The translations under genes and the position numbers were made by a program. From assembly GCF_943734655.1 (NCBI RefSeq), contig NC_071354.1, forward strand, positions 180,076,911 through 180,140,910: a stretch of 64,000 bases of DNA, written 5' to 3'. The DNA is from Sabethes cyaneus. Lineage: Eukaryota > Arthropoda > Insecta > Diptera > Culicidae. Below the pieces are notes generated by a model, which was not told the DNA's origin, did no database searches, and worked only from the letters and a program-made list of their open reading frames with translations. Below, one piece after another: positions 10,377-21,860 of this stretch. Position 1 is the first letter of the stretch. Each line of letters opens with the position of its first letter.

Positions 10377-12815
10377 TAAGATATATATAGATTTAACCAA
10401 AATGAGCATTTAGCACATTAGACAGGAGACCCATCAAAAAATAAACGTGAGTCTTTCCATGTAGACCGAAATAAGAAAATGGACTAATAACGAAAATATT
10501 TCTATTTTTGTTTTTGTTTTCCTAGTGTGTTAACCAAACAGACCCACATCTTCCGTAATTTTTTCTGGAAAGCTAAGAACTTTTTATTAAGTGGAATACC
10601 ATGTGTTCAAAAATTGATAATTTTAATTTTTGAAATATTTGTTTTAAAGAAATTAAGTTGCGATAGGGCAATAGAGACGAATTGTGTTCTGTTCGAAATT
10701 GCTGAGAAACGAACAATTTTGTCAAGAACAAACCACAAGTGTCCACGCAAAAGCAACGTATCACGGGTGTCCAGTGGAAGCAGTATCGAAGCTTGTACTA
10801 AAACTAGTCTCTCTGTCCAAATAAAAAAGCAAAGCCGACTCATTTTCGTTTCCTGTAATCCACGAAGTGAATGGCATTACCATGTTCCTGATAGATTACA
10901 GCATATCGTTTATTTATCTTCAAATAATCCGCATCATTTTCATTTTAAACAATAAAAATCCTTCCTAACCCACCCCCTCGCCAGCACCGAGCTATCGAAT
11001 TGCATTGTTGCATAAAATCCATTTCCATTCTCACTCGTCGTGGCAAACCGTTTCCCAAACCGTGCTCTAGTGACTGAGTAAAATAAAATAAAAATCCGCG
11101 CCATTCCCAATTTCGGTTTTGTGAGCCTTTTTTTTGTGCAATTCCATCCGAAACTAAGCGACGGACGGACGATAACGAAAGCCGCCTTTTCAAATATTCA
11201 TTCGCTCACGTCCGACCCCGGTCGCGCTGTAATCCGACAACAAATTGACACCACGAATACCCGCTCAATTAAAATAGTTGCCATCGCGATGCCAATGCAT
11301 GGTTTGTCGGACATGCGATTGGCCACCTCTACCACCGCCTCGCTCGGGGACACCGTTTGTCTGCATACAAACTTGCTAATGATCGAACAGCTACACCGCA
11401 GTAAGTTTTTAATTTCAGTCCGGATCCGTTTCCAGTTCTTCACCCATTTCAACTCTTTGCGATTAGGGGAATTTCCGGTGTAATTACATTTCCAGTGGTT
11501 GAGGCATTTTGAAGCTGATGCATAATTTACCTGTGCAGCGCCGATGGTTAATCAATCATTGCGTAACCAATTCCCGCAATAGCAGATAACACTAAATGGA
11601 CTTGATGTTAATTAATAAATCACAAATACGATCACCCCACATCCGTTCGTTTTACGGCATTCCGCCTGCAGTTAGCTTAATGGATACAAACTGCTGCCCC
11701 GATAATTATCTACAACGAGCCGAAATTGTTAATCTCCGATAATCGTTTGCAATACGCTAAACCCATTCAACAATAATTGTGGCAATTGAGCGCAAATTGT
11801 GATTGGCTGTTATCTATATCCACACTCGTTGGACCGGAGTTCCCTCCACATGTTTTGGTTGCACTATAGTGTGCTTCACCCGAACAAATTAATGTTTTTA
11901 ATTAAATAAACGTTTAAAGTTTTAAAACAATCTATTCGACCTTTCCAGTGCAGCAATAATGACGCAAAAACTAGCATCCCATTAGTATGATGAATAGGAG
12001 AGAAAAACCGCAATCGTTACAAATAATCCCATTCATAATCAATCCTCCCGTACGGGATGTCACAAACGCTGTATAAATGCTAGATGCAATTAAACTCCGA
12101 ATGCAAAATGTTCTCTCAGTTCGCTTCCATACACATCATTTATCGAAAGGAAAAAGCATCCTCGTGCCAGAACCCGCTTATATGTGCACGTTTACTCATT
12201 TCCGGGTTGTGCAAATAATTCATCACATTTGCTTCCAGTGTAGTGTCGTACAAGAGCCGATCGGCTTCGCAAACCATGCGTCTCCATCGGTTTCGATACT
12301 AATGGAGGCGCATGGTTTGGTTATATTAAACATTCGGCGGTTAAACAATTTTATCCATTCTATCGACCACCCCTTGAACCGTTCATAGCTTTTAGTTGCT
12401 GGCAGCAATCTGGCAACGATCCAATAATTTTCGATAGACCAGCAATCCGTTATCTATAAATAATTACGCCCGGGTAAGCCTCTCATTTGTTTCCCATTAC
12501 TGGCGGCAGTCGCCCGTAGAAAATCCATACAAGTATGAATATTTCTGTGTCCGTAAATGAAAGGATTTCACAGCCCACCATTGACGGTTAATCACAATAA
12601 CAATGGAATTCCCGGAAAGCGACCTCCAACCAAGCGTGAAATGTTTTCTCCGTTTCTTTCAAATCTTTCTTTTCGGAACAGCATCACATCGAGCGGACGA
12701 CAGTCGCCGAAGACGGATTGGTCCGACCAAGTATTACAGAAGAATTATACCGAAACAATATTGCTATGTAGTTTGTGTAATCATGTTAAAAGTGTCATAC
12801 ATTTTCATTCTCCAG
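10377..12815. other. Unassigned DNA upstream of candidate exon 1
   Basis: This stretch is less repetitive than its surroundings and somewhat GC-richer around 10970-11480. A frame at 11121-11483 is open for 120 codons and contains a possible donor (GCAGTAAG near 11400). Its translation shows no family motif and I cannot place an acceptor, so I leave it uncalled. It may be intron or 5' untranslated sequence of the gene carrying the exon at 12816. Confidence 0.4.
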
Positions 12816-12887
12816 GGAACGCTTCTGTTCCTGAAGCTGTACGGAAACCCAGAGATAGTCAAGACGCACTGTAACCGAACGGCGACC
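12816..12887 (+). CDS. Candidate internal exon 1 (24 codons, phase 0-0), product unknown
   Basis: The block is preceded by a pyrimidine-rich tract ending TTCTCCAG and followed directly by GTAAGTAT, close to the consensus donor. Between them lie exactly 72 nt, open in one frame. The translation starts GTLLFLKLYGNPEIV and ends KTHCNRTAT. The first residues are hydrophobic and NRT is an N-glycosylation sequon. That would fit the edge of a membrane anchor followed by a lumenal or extracellular stem, but this is inference from a very short peptide. I do not recognise the gene. Both boundaries fall between codons, as they do in the candidate exon at 40019, so the two could be spliced in frame. Upstream and downstream frames have no support. 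The alternative is a chance open frame between cryptic splice sites. Confidence 0.5.
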
Positions 12888-15255
12888 GTAAGTATCACAC
12901 ACATACAATTTTCCACTTCACTAACAACATAGAGTAATGCTTCAAACAGTCGAAATTCTACCTGCGCAAACTAACTCAATTATGCATGGAATTCAGCCCC
13001 ATCAAATCAGCTCGTCAAAAACAACCGGAGCGTGAACATTCACTCATCCAAATCTATCCGATTACTGAAACTGTCAGAAAGGGGGGATATTTTTCGTTTG
13101 TTTTTCTTTCCACGAACAATGGAAATAAAAGATAGATAAAAATTTCAATAATTCAAGTCCCCCCACCAGCAACAGCTCCTTCAAACCAGTCAGTGCAGTG
13201 AGGAGAAATAATGCCATCTAATTCTTACGAGCGCAAAAACAAAACTTTTCACAAACTATTTTTATCGTCCATTATTTGTTACCTGCCAACCACGCGCGGA
13301 ATGCGAACAAAATGGCACACCACTGGCACTGCACTGCACTGGCAGGGCAGGACTTGCAGTAACTGCAAAAGTTCCACTACCAAACGGGGACCGATCGGTC
13401 GGTCGGTGTAGGTACCGTACATACCAACCATATGATTAAACTCGTCACAAAACTATTTCACCTCGGCGTGCCTGCTTAAAGCTGATCCAACCTACCCCTC
13501 GCATTCAATTCGTGGCCAGTCCGACCAGGCCAAATCGCTTCTGATGTGTGCCATTTTCCTTACCATGGAAAGGTTGTAATTTCACAGAACAGAGTCAAAT
13601 TCATTAGTCGTTTTATTCTGAAGAGGAAATATTGTTGCCGCTTATTTCAACGACTTCTGAAGTAGATATTTGGTGCAATCTTTTATCGACTGGTAATTCA
13701 CTCAATAGAGTTTCTTTCGGCTTTGCAGTCTTAAAAAGCAGAAAAACGGTGTTTTTCTCTTTCACCAACGTTTCGAACAATTCGTATTCTTTATCAAGGC
13801 TCTAATGTTGGTTGTTCGTAAATGGTTGGTTCAGAAAGTATGACTTAAATACGTCAATTTTATATAAAGAGTAATTATCAACTAGTTTGTCAACTGAAAG
13901 AATTTTACTTGCGTATGTTTTTTATATAAACAATTAGGTAAACATGATTCAAGTCTAGTTTCATTTAAACTCGTTTTGAACCTCAACTATTTCATCCCAA
14001 ATTGTATTTTATTGGGATTTCTCACTAAGTTTGCAAATTTATAAATATACTGATTTGGATGGATGTAAAACTGTTCATAATAGATGTATGAAGGAATCCT
14101 TATATAGAGCACCGTGTGAAAAGCATATATTCACTTCTAGGAGAATCAAACTTAGATTTTTTTTTGCGATATTACTACTCTGCAATGGATGTAATGGTCG
14201 AGTTACCAATCGTTGTCATCAAGACAATGGCTTTCTGAAAGTGGTAAAATAAGTTTTGGCAGACAATCGAAAGCAGGGTGAATTGGTACGAGAAAGTAAA
14301 ATCGGATGAATGCTAATAAGAGACTGAAACGACGTGAGGTGTTACATAGCAATGAGAAAAAAAAAGTTTTTATATACCCGTTCTCCATAATAAAATACGT
14401 CATTTCACTCTTTCAGCTAACCCCTTCGAGCAGCACTTTGACTTTTTAAAGGTGTAGCTTTACGAACTGAAGATAAGCAGACTCAAGTGTGGAATTTTTT
14501 GAAGAGTAGCTTGTCTGACCGAAAAGTTATTTGCGTCTACATTGCGAATAGAAGTTTGATTCTGAATGATTGAATGATGTGTTTTGAATAAAGAAGAAAA
14601 AGCTTCAGCTGAAACAGTTGAAAATATACCTCCTTTAGCACCAAACCTTCAATGCCGTTTGGGGTTTCGATGCATGAAAGTTCAACAGAGGCATTATTAT
14701 GTAAGTTTATTCACATATCAGCCTTTCATCAACTTTCATTTATGGTTTCCAGGAGATAAATCATATATGCAATAATTATAAAGAATCACATTTAATGTCT
14801 TTGTAAAACAAAATAAAAATTGTGGAAAAGATTAAAAGGTTTTATGACTGTTGGAGAAGAAACCTAAGAGAGGCTTACTTCAATGAGTTTTTCTCTGCTT
14901 CTTGAAAAAGAGAGTAGTAATAAATAAATGAGTATAAATAAATAAAAATGTGCATTGTAAAATCCCACTACAAGGTATTGTTTGATCGGCAACGTTTCTA
15001 AATATTTTTTCAATAATGTAAAGTTGATTTTATGCAACATTACGACGAAGAGATTTTCGATTGAAACGCATTAAGATAGTGAAAAATGTCAATTTGAACA
15101 TCGACAAAATCATGTACCAAAAAAAGAAAATAAAATGATCGGATTTACTCAAAAAGTAGCAAACATACTTAAAAAAGTGGTATTTTTAGGTAAGTCAAGT
15201 GGAACAAAAAAATTTGAACTTGAGAATGAATCCTTCTATCCTTCTCTTCTTCTTA
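12888..15255. other. Unassigned, probably intronic DNA
   Basis: I see no exon, transposon terminus or RNA gene that I can support, apart from a weak hammerhead-like hairpin on the minus strand near 13763-13804. The base composition becomes strongly AT-rich after about 13600. Open frames at 14031-14252 and 14203-14403 are on opposite strands and lack motifs. Confidence 0.4.
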
Positions 15256-15491
15256 CCCAAGTAGCATTTTGAGTTCTATTGCATTCTTATAATGGTTTTA
15301 TTGCCAATTTCCGTCATTGAAGCCAGCATAAGAGAATAATAAAGTCTTCAATCTTTCTTTTTAATTTCTTTTTCCTACTACCCTTACATTTTCCTTGGTC
15401 ATATTGGTGTTCCTACTTTGAAACACTGTTTTCTATTTTCATTTCTCCCTTCTCGTTGTTCTTTCTTAATTTCTAGAGCAACATGTGAAAA

Positions 15492-15702
15492 GGGCCTATG
15501 TGCAAATGAGAGATTCTCTTTGCGTCTCCTCCCTTTCGCTTATCTCGGTGATGGAAATGTGCTTGAACGGATCAATTTGACATGAAACGTTTGATGGTAG
15601 CTAGCTATTGGTAAGAAAAAATTGCATTGGAATGCATTTATGTCGCCGTGATAAACGTAAGAGAGAAGACACGACGAAAATCTCTCATTTGCACATAGGC
15701 CC
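15492..15702. mobile_element. Hairpin MITE with long inverted ends
   Basis: The left end GGGCCTATGTGCAAATGAGA and its continuation GATT are repeated in perfect inverted orientation at the right end, closing at AGGCCC. That gives 24-bp inverted repeats around a 211-bp element. Inner sequence is partly complementary too. It is non-coding. A target duplication is not obvious, so the superfamily is left open. Confidence 0.7.
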
Positions 15703-16291
15703 ATTCCTATTCATGTTCGTTATATTTCTTTTTACTATTTCCTTTCACATTGCTTTTTACTATTCCCTCTCCAGGACTCGAATGAACGCCTTGCGTTTAA
15801 AAAGTCCTAATAAACCAATAACAACAAAATCAATATTCTCTCTCCTACTTTCCTTTCCCAATTTTATTTTTCTTTCGTTCCTATTTGCCTCTTCCACTCC
15901 TGTTTCTCTTTCTCATTTCCCAATTTGATTTCAAATTTTACTTGCTTACTTCTCCTTACAATCTCGCTTTTTCTTATTTCTTTTTAATTTATTTCATCCA
16001 TTTCCTCTGCCATTTTACTTCTCAATTGTTCATCTTATTTTTTTCTAATATTCATAATTATTTTTTGCGCTTTTACTCTAGTACTTCACCCTTTTACTTT
16101 TCATTGCCCTTTTTCAATTTTCTATTACAGTGCGCTCTTTCTACGCAAAAAAATTGGGGATAATAGATACTCAAAGCTCAACCATAAACTGAACAAGCAT
16201 TAAAAGCTCAAAGCTCAAGGCTGAAAGCTCTAGCATAAACTTAACAAGCAAATTGAAGCAAGCAGACTGGAATTATTTTGGGTTTTCTATC

Positions 16292-16391
16292 TCAAAAAAA
16301 GCAAAGCCTTGGGCATAAACGTCTTTTCTAAGACTTGACCCTTCTTTATCGACACTATCGACAGACTTCACAGCCGGCTATTAGAGTACAG
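16292..16391 (-). mobile_element. Truncated tRNA-derived SINE, 3' half
   Basis: Read on the + strand it has AAGCAAAGCCTTGG, then a GACTTGACC-like segment, then CGACAGACTTCACAGCCGGC and TATTAGAGTACAG. The same order of motifs occurs in the full SINE at 58671-58886. The tRNA-like head is missing. The fragment stops exactly where a CCCAAGTAAC-ended element begins, which suggests truncation by that insertion or a chance junction. Confidence 0.6.
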
Positions 16392-17823
16392 CCCAAGTAA
16401 CAATTCTAAAGCCATATGGTTTTATTTGAATTTTATAAAGGTTTAATTGCGGTTTTAATCATTACCTCTGGTTTTATTGTGGTATTGCACTATACAAAGA
16501 GGATACGAGTTCAAACACACTTATGGCTAGCTAGAAAACCATAATAAAACTGTTAATAAAGCAAATTTATTATGGTCGCTTATACATATTACCACGTTAA
16601 AACTTGTTGACAGCACCACGTCTCTTATGAACTTACCATAAGTGTGGCGTAGCAATACAAAATGGTGCACCAACCAAAATTGATCTTATCGCAGTTGCTT
16701 GTAAAACCGCAAAAAATCTGTTAGTTTTATAAAGCTATTTAAACGGTAACACCCTGACCAAACAGTTTTTTTGCTCCTATTATGAAGAATACTAAAGTTC
16801 AACACCAAAATCACTTTTGTAAGCGAGGCCATATTGTCATATTCTAGTATTCTGTTTAAGCTCGCAAACCAAAATTCATCAAAGCAAAATGTTTTGCAGA
16901 AAGAAAGTTATTATCAATCGGTTTTCCTGTCAGAGGAAGCAACTAAAATGATTTTGCTAGAAATTGCGATTGACTAACTGAATATTTTCAATTTGTTAAA
17001 ACAACCAGTTTTCGAAAATTGCAAAATTTCAGTGGCGCGCTGATTTTATCGCGCGATCTATCATACCAATATGCACGATAAAATTTAATTCGCACATGCT
17101 GCAAACGAACTAAGACTGCTCAAAATTAATTATTTATTATAGTCGCTCTAAAGCAAATCGTTCAGAATGATCTGACAGTTAAACTTTAACTTTTCTGCTC
17201 ACGGATATATTTTCAAGTTGACAAAGCTGGCGAACTGATTTTGCTTTTACCAGAGCGAAAAGCTTTATTAAATTATGGCGGTGGCTGTCAGGCAGCGAAA
17301 GCTTAAGCTTAGGTCACAGACAAACAGACATAACTCTTGGAAGAAAAATTAACAAAAATTATCGTACCTCACATTTAACCTGAACACTAGCACCATCTAT
17401 GATCGACATTCCCAAATATCAAACAGCAACATGGGTATCCCTTGAAGTAGCAAGTATTTTTTATGGGGAACTCCTTTTCTTTCGTCGAAAAGCGCCACTT
17501 TGACCAAAACGGAGACATTCCCAACTAAGAACAAGTTTGAAATGACGGTTTAATCGGTACGAAAAATGGAAAACGAGAATTATGTCTGTTTGTCTGTGCT
17601 TAGGTTTTATTGCCTTCAGCAGAACGTGATACGACTACTTCAGCTTATGACCTGATTCTTGTAGAGGTTATGAAAACATTCTTAGGAATGGGTCACTTAG
17701 TCAGAAAGCAGTTTTATAGCGGTCATCAGAAAGTTCTTGTGGAGCTCATAGTTTTATCAGCGGTTCTATGAAATTGGTCATGAAAACCACTATACGAACG
17801 TAGTAAAACTTGGAATTGTTATC
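16392..17823. mobile_element. Possible inner element with CCCAAGTAACAATTC end
   Basis: The left end CCCAAGTAACAATTCTAAAG is followed by repeated TGGTTTTAT phrases. Near the right side GGAATTGTTATC is the inverse of GTAACAATTC, with one change, and GGTTTTCATGACC-like phrases appear inverted. The terminal CTTGGG expected at the right end is missing, so this side is degraded. It separates two polypyrimidine-rich stretches that may once have been continuous. Confidence 0.4.
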
Positions 17824-18098
17824 ATTCCTCTTTCATGTTTTCTTTTCTCGCTTAATTTTGCTGCTCTCATTTTTCCATCACCCTTTTCAATAATTGCCCA
17901 GTTGTTGTCTATTTTCCTTTGCGATTTTTTTTTTCGATTCTTCAATTATAATTTTCTAATCGCTCTTTCTATTTTTACTTCTTTGTATTAATTAACTTTT
18001 TTTTCTTCTTTTTTCTTTGTCATTTCCAACGCTACTCATTTCTTCCTATTTTATCAATTTTTATTTTTAAGTCTCTCGTACTCTACTGTTGTGTTGTG

Positions 18099-18109
18099 GG
18101 TTCGAATCC
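18099..18109 (+). repeat. tRNA B-box-like sequence, possible SINE relic
   Basis: GGTTCGAATCC matches the internal RNA polymerase III B box. The surrounding bases do not fold into a convincing tRNA and I see no A box at the proper distance, so this is at most a SINE relic in the C/T-rich region. Confidence 0.3.
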
Positions 18110-18889
18110 GGTTATAATGTCAGATTACAGCTTGGTTCGACTCATGTACCTTCCAGCATTGGACAAAAGGTAGGAGTCAAAATGACTACTTGTCAAGCAT
18201 AGCTACCAACACCCCCCCTTCCTTTCCGCTCTTCCCCTCCTTCACCAAAAATTTTCATTTATTTCCCCTACCGTCCCTTCATCAATTGTAAAACCATCGT
18301 TTCAAAAAAAAATTCAATTCATATTCTCCCTTTTCATTTATTTTTTCTTGTTTTATTTCTCATTTCATTTTTCCATTTTTGCTTCCCGTTTCGTTTTCTC
18401 AATATCTCATCCAATTTTCGGTTACCATTTTTTCCATTCCTCTTTTGCCTTCCCATTTTTTGTCTAATTCCCTGTGACATTTATTGACTGTCTGTCACTA
18501 TATTTTTGCTTTTTCATTTTATTTTCCTTTCTTTCTATTATATCACCTTTTCTTCATATTACTCTCCTGTTCCTGTTCTCTTTTCTGAGTTATTTCCAAT
18601 TCCTCGAACCTGTTTTCATTCCCTATTTTCCACTTTTTAGTGATACTCCGCTCTCTGCACACTCAAAACCTCTCGTACAAAAATTTTGTTAAGCACGTTA
18701 ACAAAGTTGTTTAAAAGTAGTCGTGGCAACCGATATATGATTAATTCTGGTCATAAATAAATTTATGCAACTAAATGTGTTGCAAAAAATTGTGCTGCTT
18801 GGGAAATGATAATAAGAACTTAATAGTAATCAATCTTCTACCCTTTATCTTTTACCTATGCCCATCTTATGGGCCCTATGAATAAACTA

Positions 18890-19015
18890 CCCCGCAAATT
18901 TCGCTCCGTAATTTTTTTCCCTTAAGAGATAGCTACTTCTTTCTTCAGTGAAGTTGCTGAAAATAATGTTATTTATAAATGTTTCTTGCCAATCGAAGAT
19001 GTTAAGCTTGTAACC
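18890..19015 (+). repeat. Direct repeat copy 1, flanking the TTAA element region
   Basis: The phrase TTTCGCTCCGTAATTTTTTT, followed by CCCTTAAGAGA, CTTTCTTCAGTGAAGTTGCT and AATTGAAGATG-like sequence, occurs here and again at 19985-20105 in the same orientation. The copies differ by scattered changes. They could be parts of one dispersed repeat or a segmental duplication around the inserted MITE. Confidence 0.65.
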
Positions 19016-19128
19016 ACTTTCGATTCTACAAATTCTTACATAGGAAGAGTGGAAGTTGCAAAGATATTATAGGTCAGTTGCTACATTCTGCTATTGCACA
19101 GGATACACCCCCTTAAAACTTGCTTTAA

Positions 19129-19838
19129 GGGGGGACCCTACTCTGGAAGACCGAAAAATAATAGATTTTTATAAAAAAAATTCAGATGCTAGAGTTATAA
19201 CTAAGCGTTGGGGTATTTTTGTTAATGGTTAAGGTATATTTGAAGATATATTTTGTATTTTTAGGATACCAGAATTGTGATTATTATGTTGGCGGCAGGT
19301 AGTTGCCTGAATGCCCTCTAAAAAATAGTTCCTTGCTGGCGGTACGTGCCGGGAAACAACGGAATATCGTAGAATTTCAAGGATGATTTTGAAGCTTTAG
19401 GTCAATACTTAAATTGTTACGTAACGGTTTTTGAAAATTCGAAAAATTATCAAAATGGTGGCAATTTTTCCAAAAGAAAGGATTTTTTTTTATCAAAAAT
19501 CGCCAATTAAGAGCTCATAAAAAATTGAAAAATTGAGATATCAAAAAACGGCTACGTAATAATTTAGATAATTTATTTTTACATGCTCAAAAAACAAATT
19601 CAGCCAAATCGGTCCACTAGAATCTGAGATACGCGTACCGCCAGCTAAAGAAACATGGTTTCGGAGAAAACGCGTTTAAAGTTTCGCACAGCAATGGACT
19701 TCCCTTGAGGTGACTCCATATTTGCCGTAAGTTTTCAACGAGATCGGATATCAAAAAACCCTTCTGAAGGTATAAGCGTCTCGAAAATGCAAAAAAATAA
19801 AATTCGATTTTCCGACTTTTTTGAGTAGGGTCCCCCCC
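19129..19838. mobile_element. TTAA-flanked MITE (piggyBac-type target site)
   Basis: The left end is GGGGGGACCCTACTC immediately after TTAA (19125-19128). The right end is GAGTAGGGTCCCCCCC immediately before TTAA (19839-19842). The inverted repeat is 15-16 bp with one base of length difference in the G run. A TTAA duplication is the hallmark of the piggyBac superfamily. The 710-bp interior has no transposase. The superfamily call rests on the target site alone. Confidence 0.7.
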
Positions 19839-19984
19839 TTAAAAAAACAAAAAAAATTAAACAACTTGAAAATCGACAATTGTAGAGTTTCCCCATATTC
19901 TACAAAAATATGCAACTTAGCACTGTCAACAGCTTTACAGAACATAAAAGATCTATTTGAAAAAAAAACAATACTAAGGGGGTA

Positions 19985-20110
19985 TCCGCAAGTTTCGCTC
20001 CGTAATTTTTTTCCCTTAAGAGACTTAAGGGCCACTTTCTTTCTTCAGTGAAGTTGCTCCAAATAATATTATCTAAATTGTTTAATACCAATTGAAGATG
20101 TAAAGCTTTA
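19985..20110 (+). repeat. Direct repeat copy 2
   Basis: This is the second copy of the sequence at 18890-19015, with the same motif order. It is preceded by AAGGGGGTATCCGCAAG. The inverse of that phrase, GGATACACCCCCTTA, occurs near 19101-19115, so the two copies may belong to a larger element with GGGGGTATCC-like ends. Confidence 0.6.
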
Positions 20111-20170
20111 TACTAAATAGTTATATTTTTTCCGTCGTATTACCTCTCTAAGCTCTAATTTTTCCAAAAG

Positions 20171-21634
20171 AGTAATGTTCCTAATTTGTCAACCCCATGT
20201 TGAATTTTGGACTGACAAAATCGGGAAATTTTTTTTTAATTCTTTTTTTTTAATTTAACGCTTAAGACCTTGCAATACCGAAGACTTCCAGTAAAAATTA
20301 AATTCTAACCCAACGCAATTTAATCAACCGGGCATAGCACACTGGTCCAAAACCTTTTTTGGTGCGCATTAGAGTTTTGAGCGGGAATACTTGGTTTTAG
20401 GTTTATGGAACCTTTGATAGAGTTTCTTAAAACTAAAAGCTCTATCGTTCACCGGAATTCGAATTTTAATTAATCCCACTAAAAGTGCAATAAAAACTTA
20501 AAAACTTTTTTAAACTTAAACTTTAAAACTTTTCTTCAGTTTCAATATAACACATTGATGCACGCTATGTCCGAAGGTACTTATTATTTAACTTACATGC
20601 ACCTCAGATTTCTCTTCACAGGATGTTAGTATTAATCAAAACAATTAATTTAGAGAAGGTCTTAAAATATTCTATCTTGGGTTTTTTGAAAAATTCAATT
20701 TTCAAGGTTATTTAGGGGTCATTCCCTCTCAAGAGATCATATCCGTTGTAATCGACCACCTCCGATTTCAACCAAATTTGGTATAATTGCCTGTTCTGAC
20801 CCCACATTTAATTTCTCAAAGTTTTGTATGGATTGAACAATCCCCCTTGCAGTGACATGCAGTGAAAAATGAGTATTTTCGAAAATCTGAGAAAAATGGA
20901 GAAGCGTTAATGCAAGGGGGATTGATCAAGCCGTACAAAACTTTGGGAAAAAGAATGTGGGGTCGAAATGAGCAATTATACCAAATTCGGTTGAAATCGG
21001 AGGTGGTCGGTTACAACGGATATGATCTCTTGAGAGGGAATGACCCCTAAATAACCTTGAAAATTGAATTTTTCAAAAAACCCGAGATAGAATATTTTAA
21101 GACCTTCTCTAAATTAATTGTTTTGATTAATACTAACATCCTGTGAAGAGAAATCTGAGGTGCATGTAAGTTAAATAATAAATACCTTCGGACATAGCGT
21201 GTGATGTGTCTTGCAAAGTGAGTAACCTTCTATCCCTTCACCAAAGATAGAAAAATCCTATTTCTCATATAAGGAAAATCGTGTAATTTTTTTTTCTTTT
21301 TTAGCTGTTTTGTAGTTATTGTATGACTTTTTCCTGTCTTACAAAGTTATACAAATAGTAAAAATACACAACATTGCTGACTATAGAATACCTCTATCTT
21401 TGCTTGTTTAGTAACTGTAGAACTTTTAATATAAAAATACCCTAATTTTGACCCCGAATTACACGCAGAAAGGCATCATTTTATTCAAACACTCTCTCCA
21501 GGGAATTAAAATAGTTTCACGCAGACTGAAAGGTTCATAAATCATGTTTAAAAGCACAAAAGTTAACAAAAGATGAAAAGCTGCTAAAATCGGGTGTAGA
21601 CAAAAACGGGAGCTGACAAAATCGGAACATTACT
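20171..21634. mobile_element. Element with AGTAATGTTCC inverted ends containing a younger palindrome
   Basis: AGTAATGTTCC at 20171-20181 is matched by GGAACATTACT at 21624-21634. The inverted similarity continues inward as ATTTGTCAA against GACAAAAT. No open frame with a motif lies inside. The centre is occupied by the near-perfect palindrome at 20561-21201. Target duplication is not clear. Confidence 0.5.
20561..21201. mobile_element. Foldback element, two 292-bp arms, TGATG target duplication
   Basis: The left arm 20561-20852 begins CACGCTATGTCCGAAGGTAC and is mirrored by the right arm 20911-21201, which ends in CCTTCGGACATAGCGTG. Only a few mismatches are visible over the whole length. 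The spacer is 58 bp. TGATG precedes the left arm (20556-20560) and follows the right arm (21202-21206), which looks like a 5-bp target duplication. The close arm identity suggests recent insertion or arm homogenisation. It is non-coding. Confidence 0.75.
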
Positions 21635-21750
21635 ATACTACATTTCCAGTTCTCATAAAGCGAAGAAACTTCGCAGAAGACCTTAAGGTGATATCTTTAA
21701 TAGTTTCGTCACTAATATCGATGTACGTCTTTTTTTTTGTTTCTTTTAAT
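21635..21750. other. Short unassigned stretch
   Basis: Nothing recognisable apart from a T-rich run before the tRNA-like SINE head. Confidence 0.4.
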
Positions 21751-21860
21751 GCGTCCCACTGTGCGTCCGCCCAGTTCGCTCCGGGGTACGATGCTAGCCT
21801 AACAAACCAGTCATCGTAGGTTCGAATCTGGGCGGTGCCGCTATTGAGTCAACAGATACC
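21751..21860 (+). mobile_element. tRNA-like SINE head
   Basis: GGTTCGAATCTG (21819-21830) fits a polymerase III B box. CCGCCCAG (21767-21774) and CTGGGCGG (21828-21835) are complementary and could form an acceptor-like stem. CGGGGTACGATGCTAGCC between them resembles the SINE head of element 58671-58886 (on its minus strand). A mature functional tRNA is unlikely because the arms do not fold cleanly. The 3' limit is uncertain. Confidence 0.5.

Larger units (their letters stand above)
15256..18803. mobile_element. Nested repeat interval bounded by CCCAAGTAGCA-type inverted ends
   Basis: The left end CCCAAGTAGCATTTTG (15256) and the right end TGTGCTGCTTGGG (to 18803) are inverted and resemble the ends of the element at 191-1826. 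The interval is composite. It has two C/T-rich stretches (about 15340-16140 and 17820-18660), a hairpin MITE (15492-15702), a SINE fragment (about 16292-16391), and a second CCCAAGTAACAATTC end at 16392 whose inverse GGAATTGTTATC lies at 17812-17823. No transposase is visible. The outer ends may be unrelated insertions that merely bracket the region. Confidence 0.4.

Noticed and set aside
11121..11483. 120-codon open frame with an internal GTAAG
   Set aside because: No acceptor could be matched and the translation has no recognisable domain. Kept only as a possible untranslated exon.
14296..14330. GGATGA followed by GACTGAAACGACG, resembling a hammerhead
   Set aside because: The bases between the two boxes do not form stem II, and stem I is not complementary.
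21767..21835. A genuine tRNA gene
   Set aside because: The B box and an acceptor-like stem are present, but the D and anticodon arms do not fold and the acceptor stem is misplaced. A SINE head fits better.
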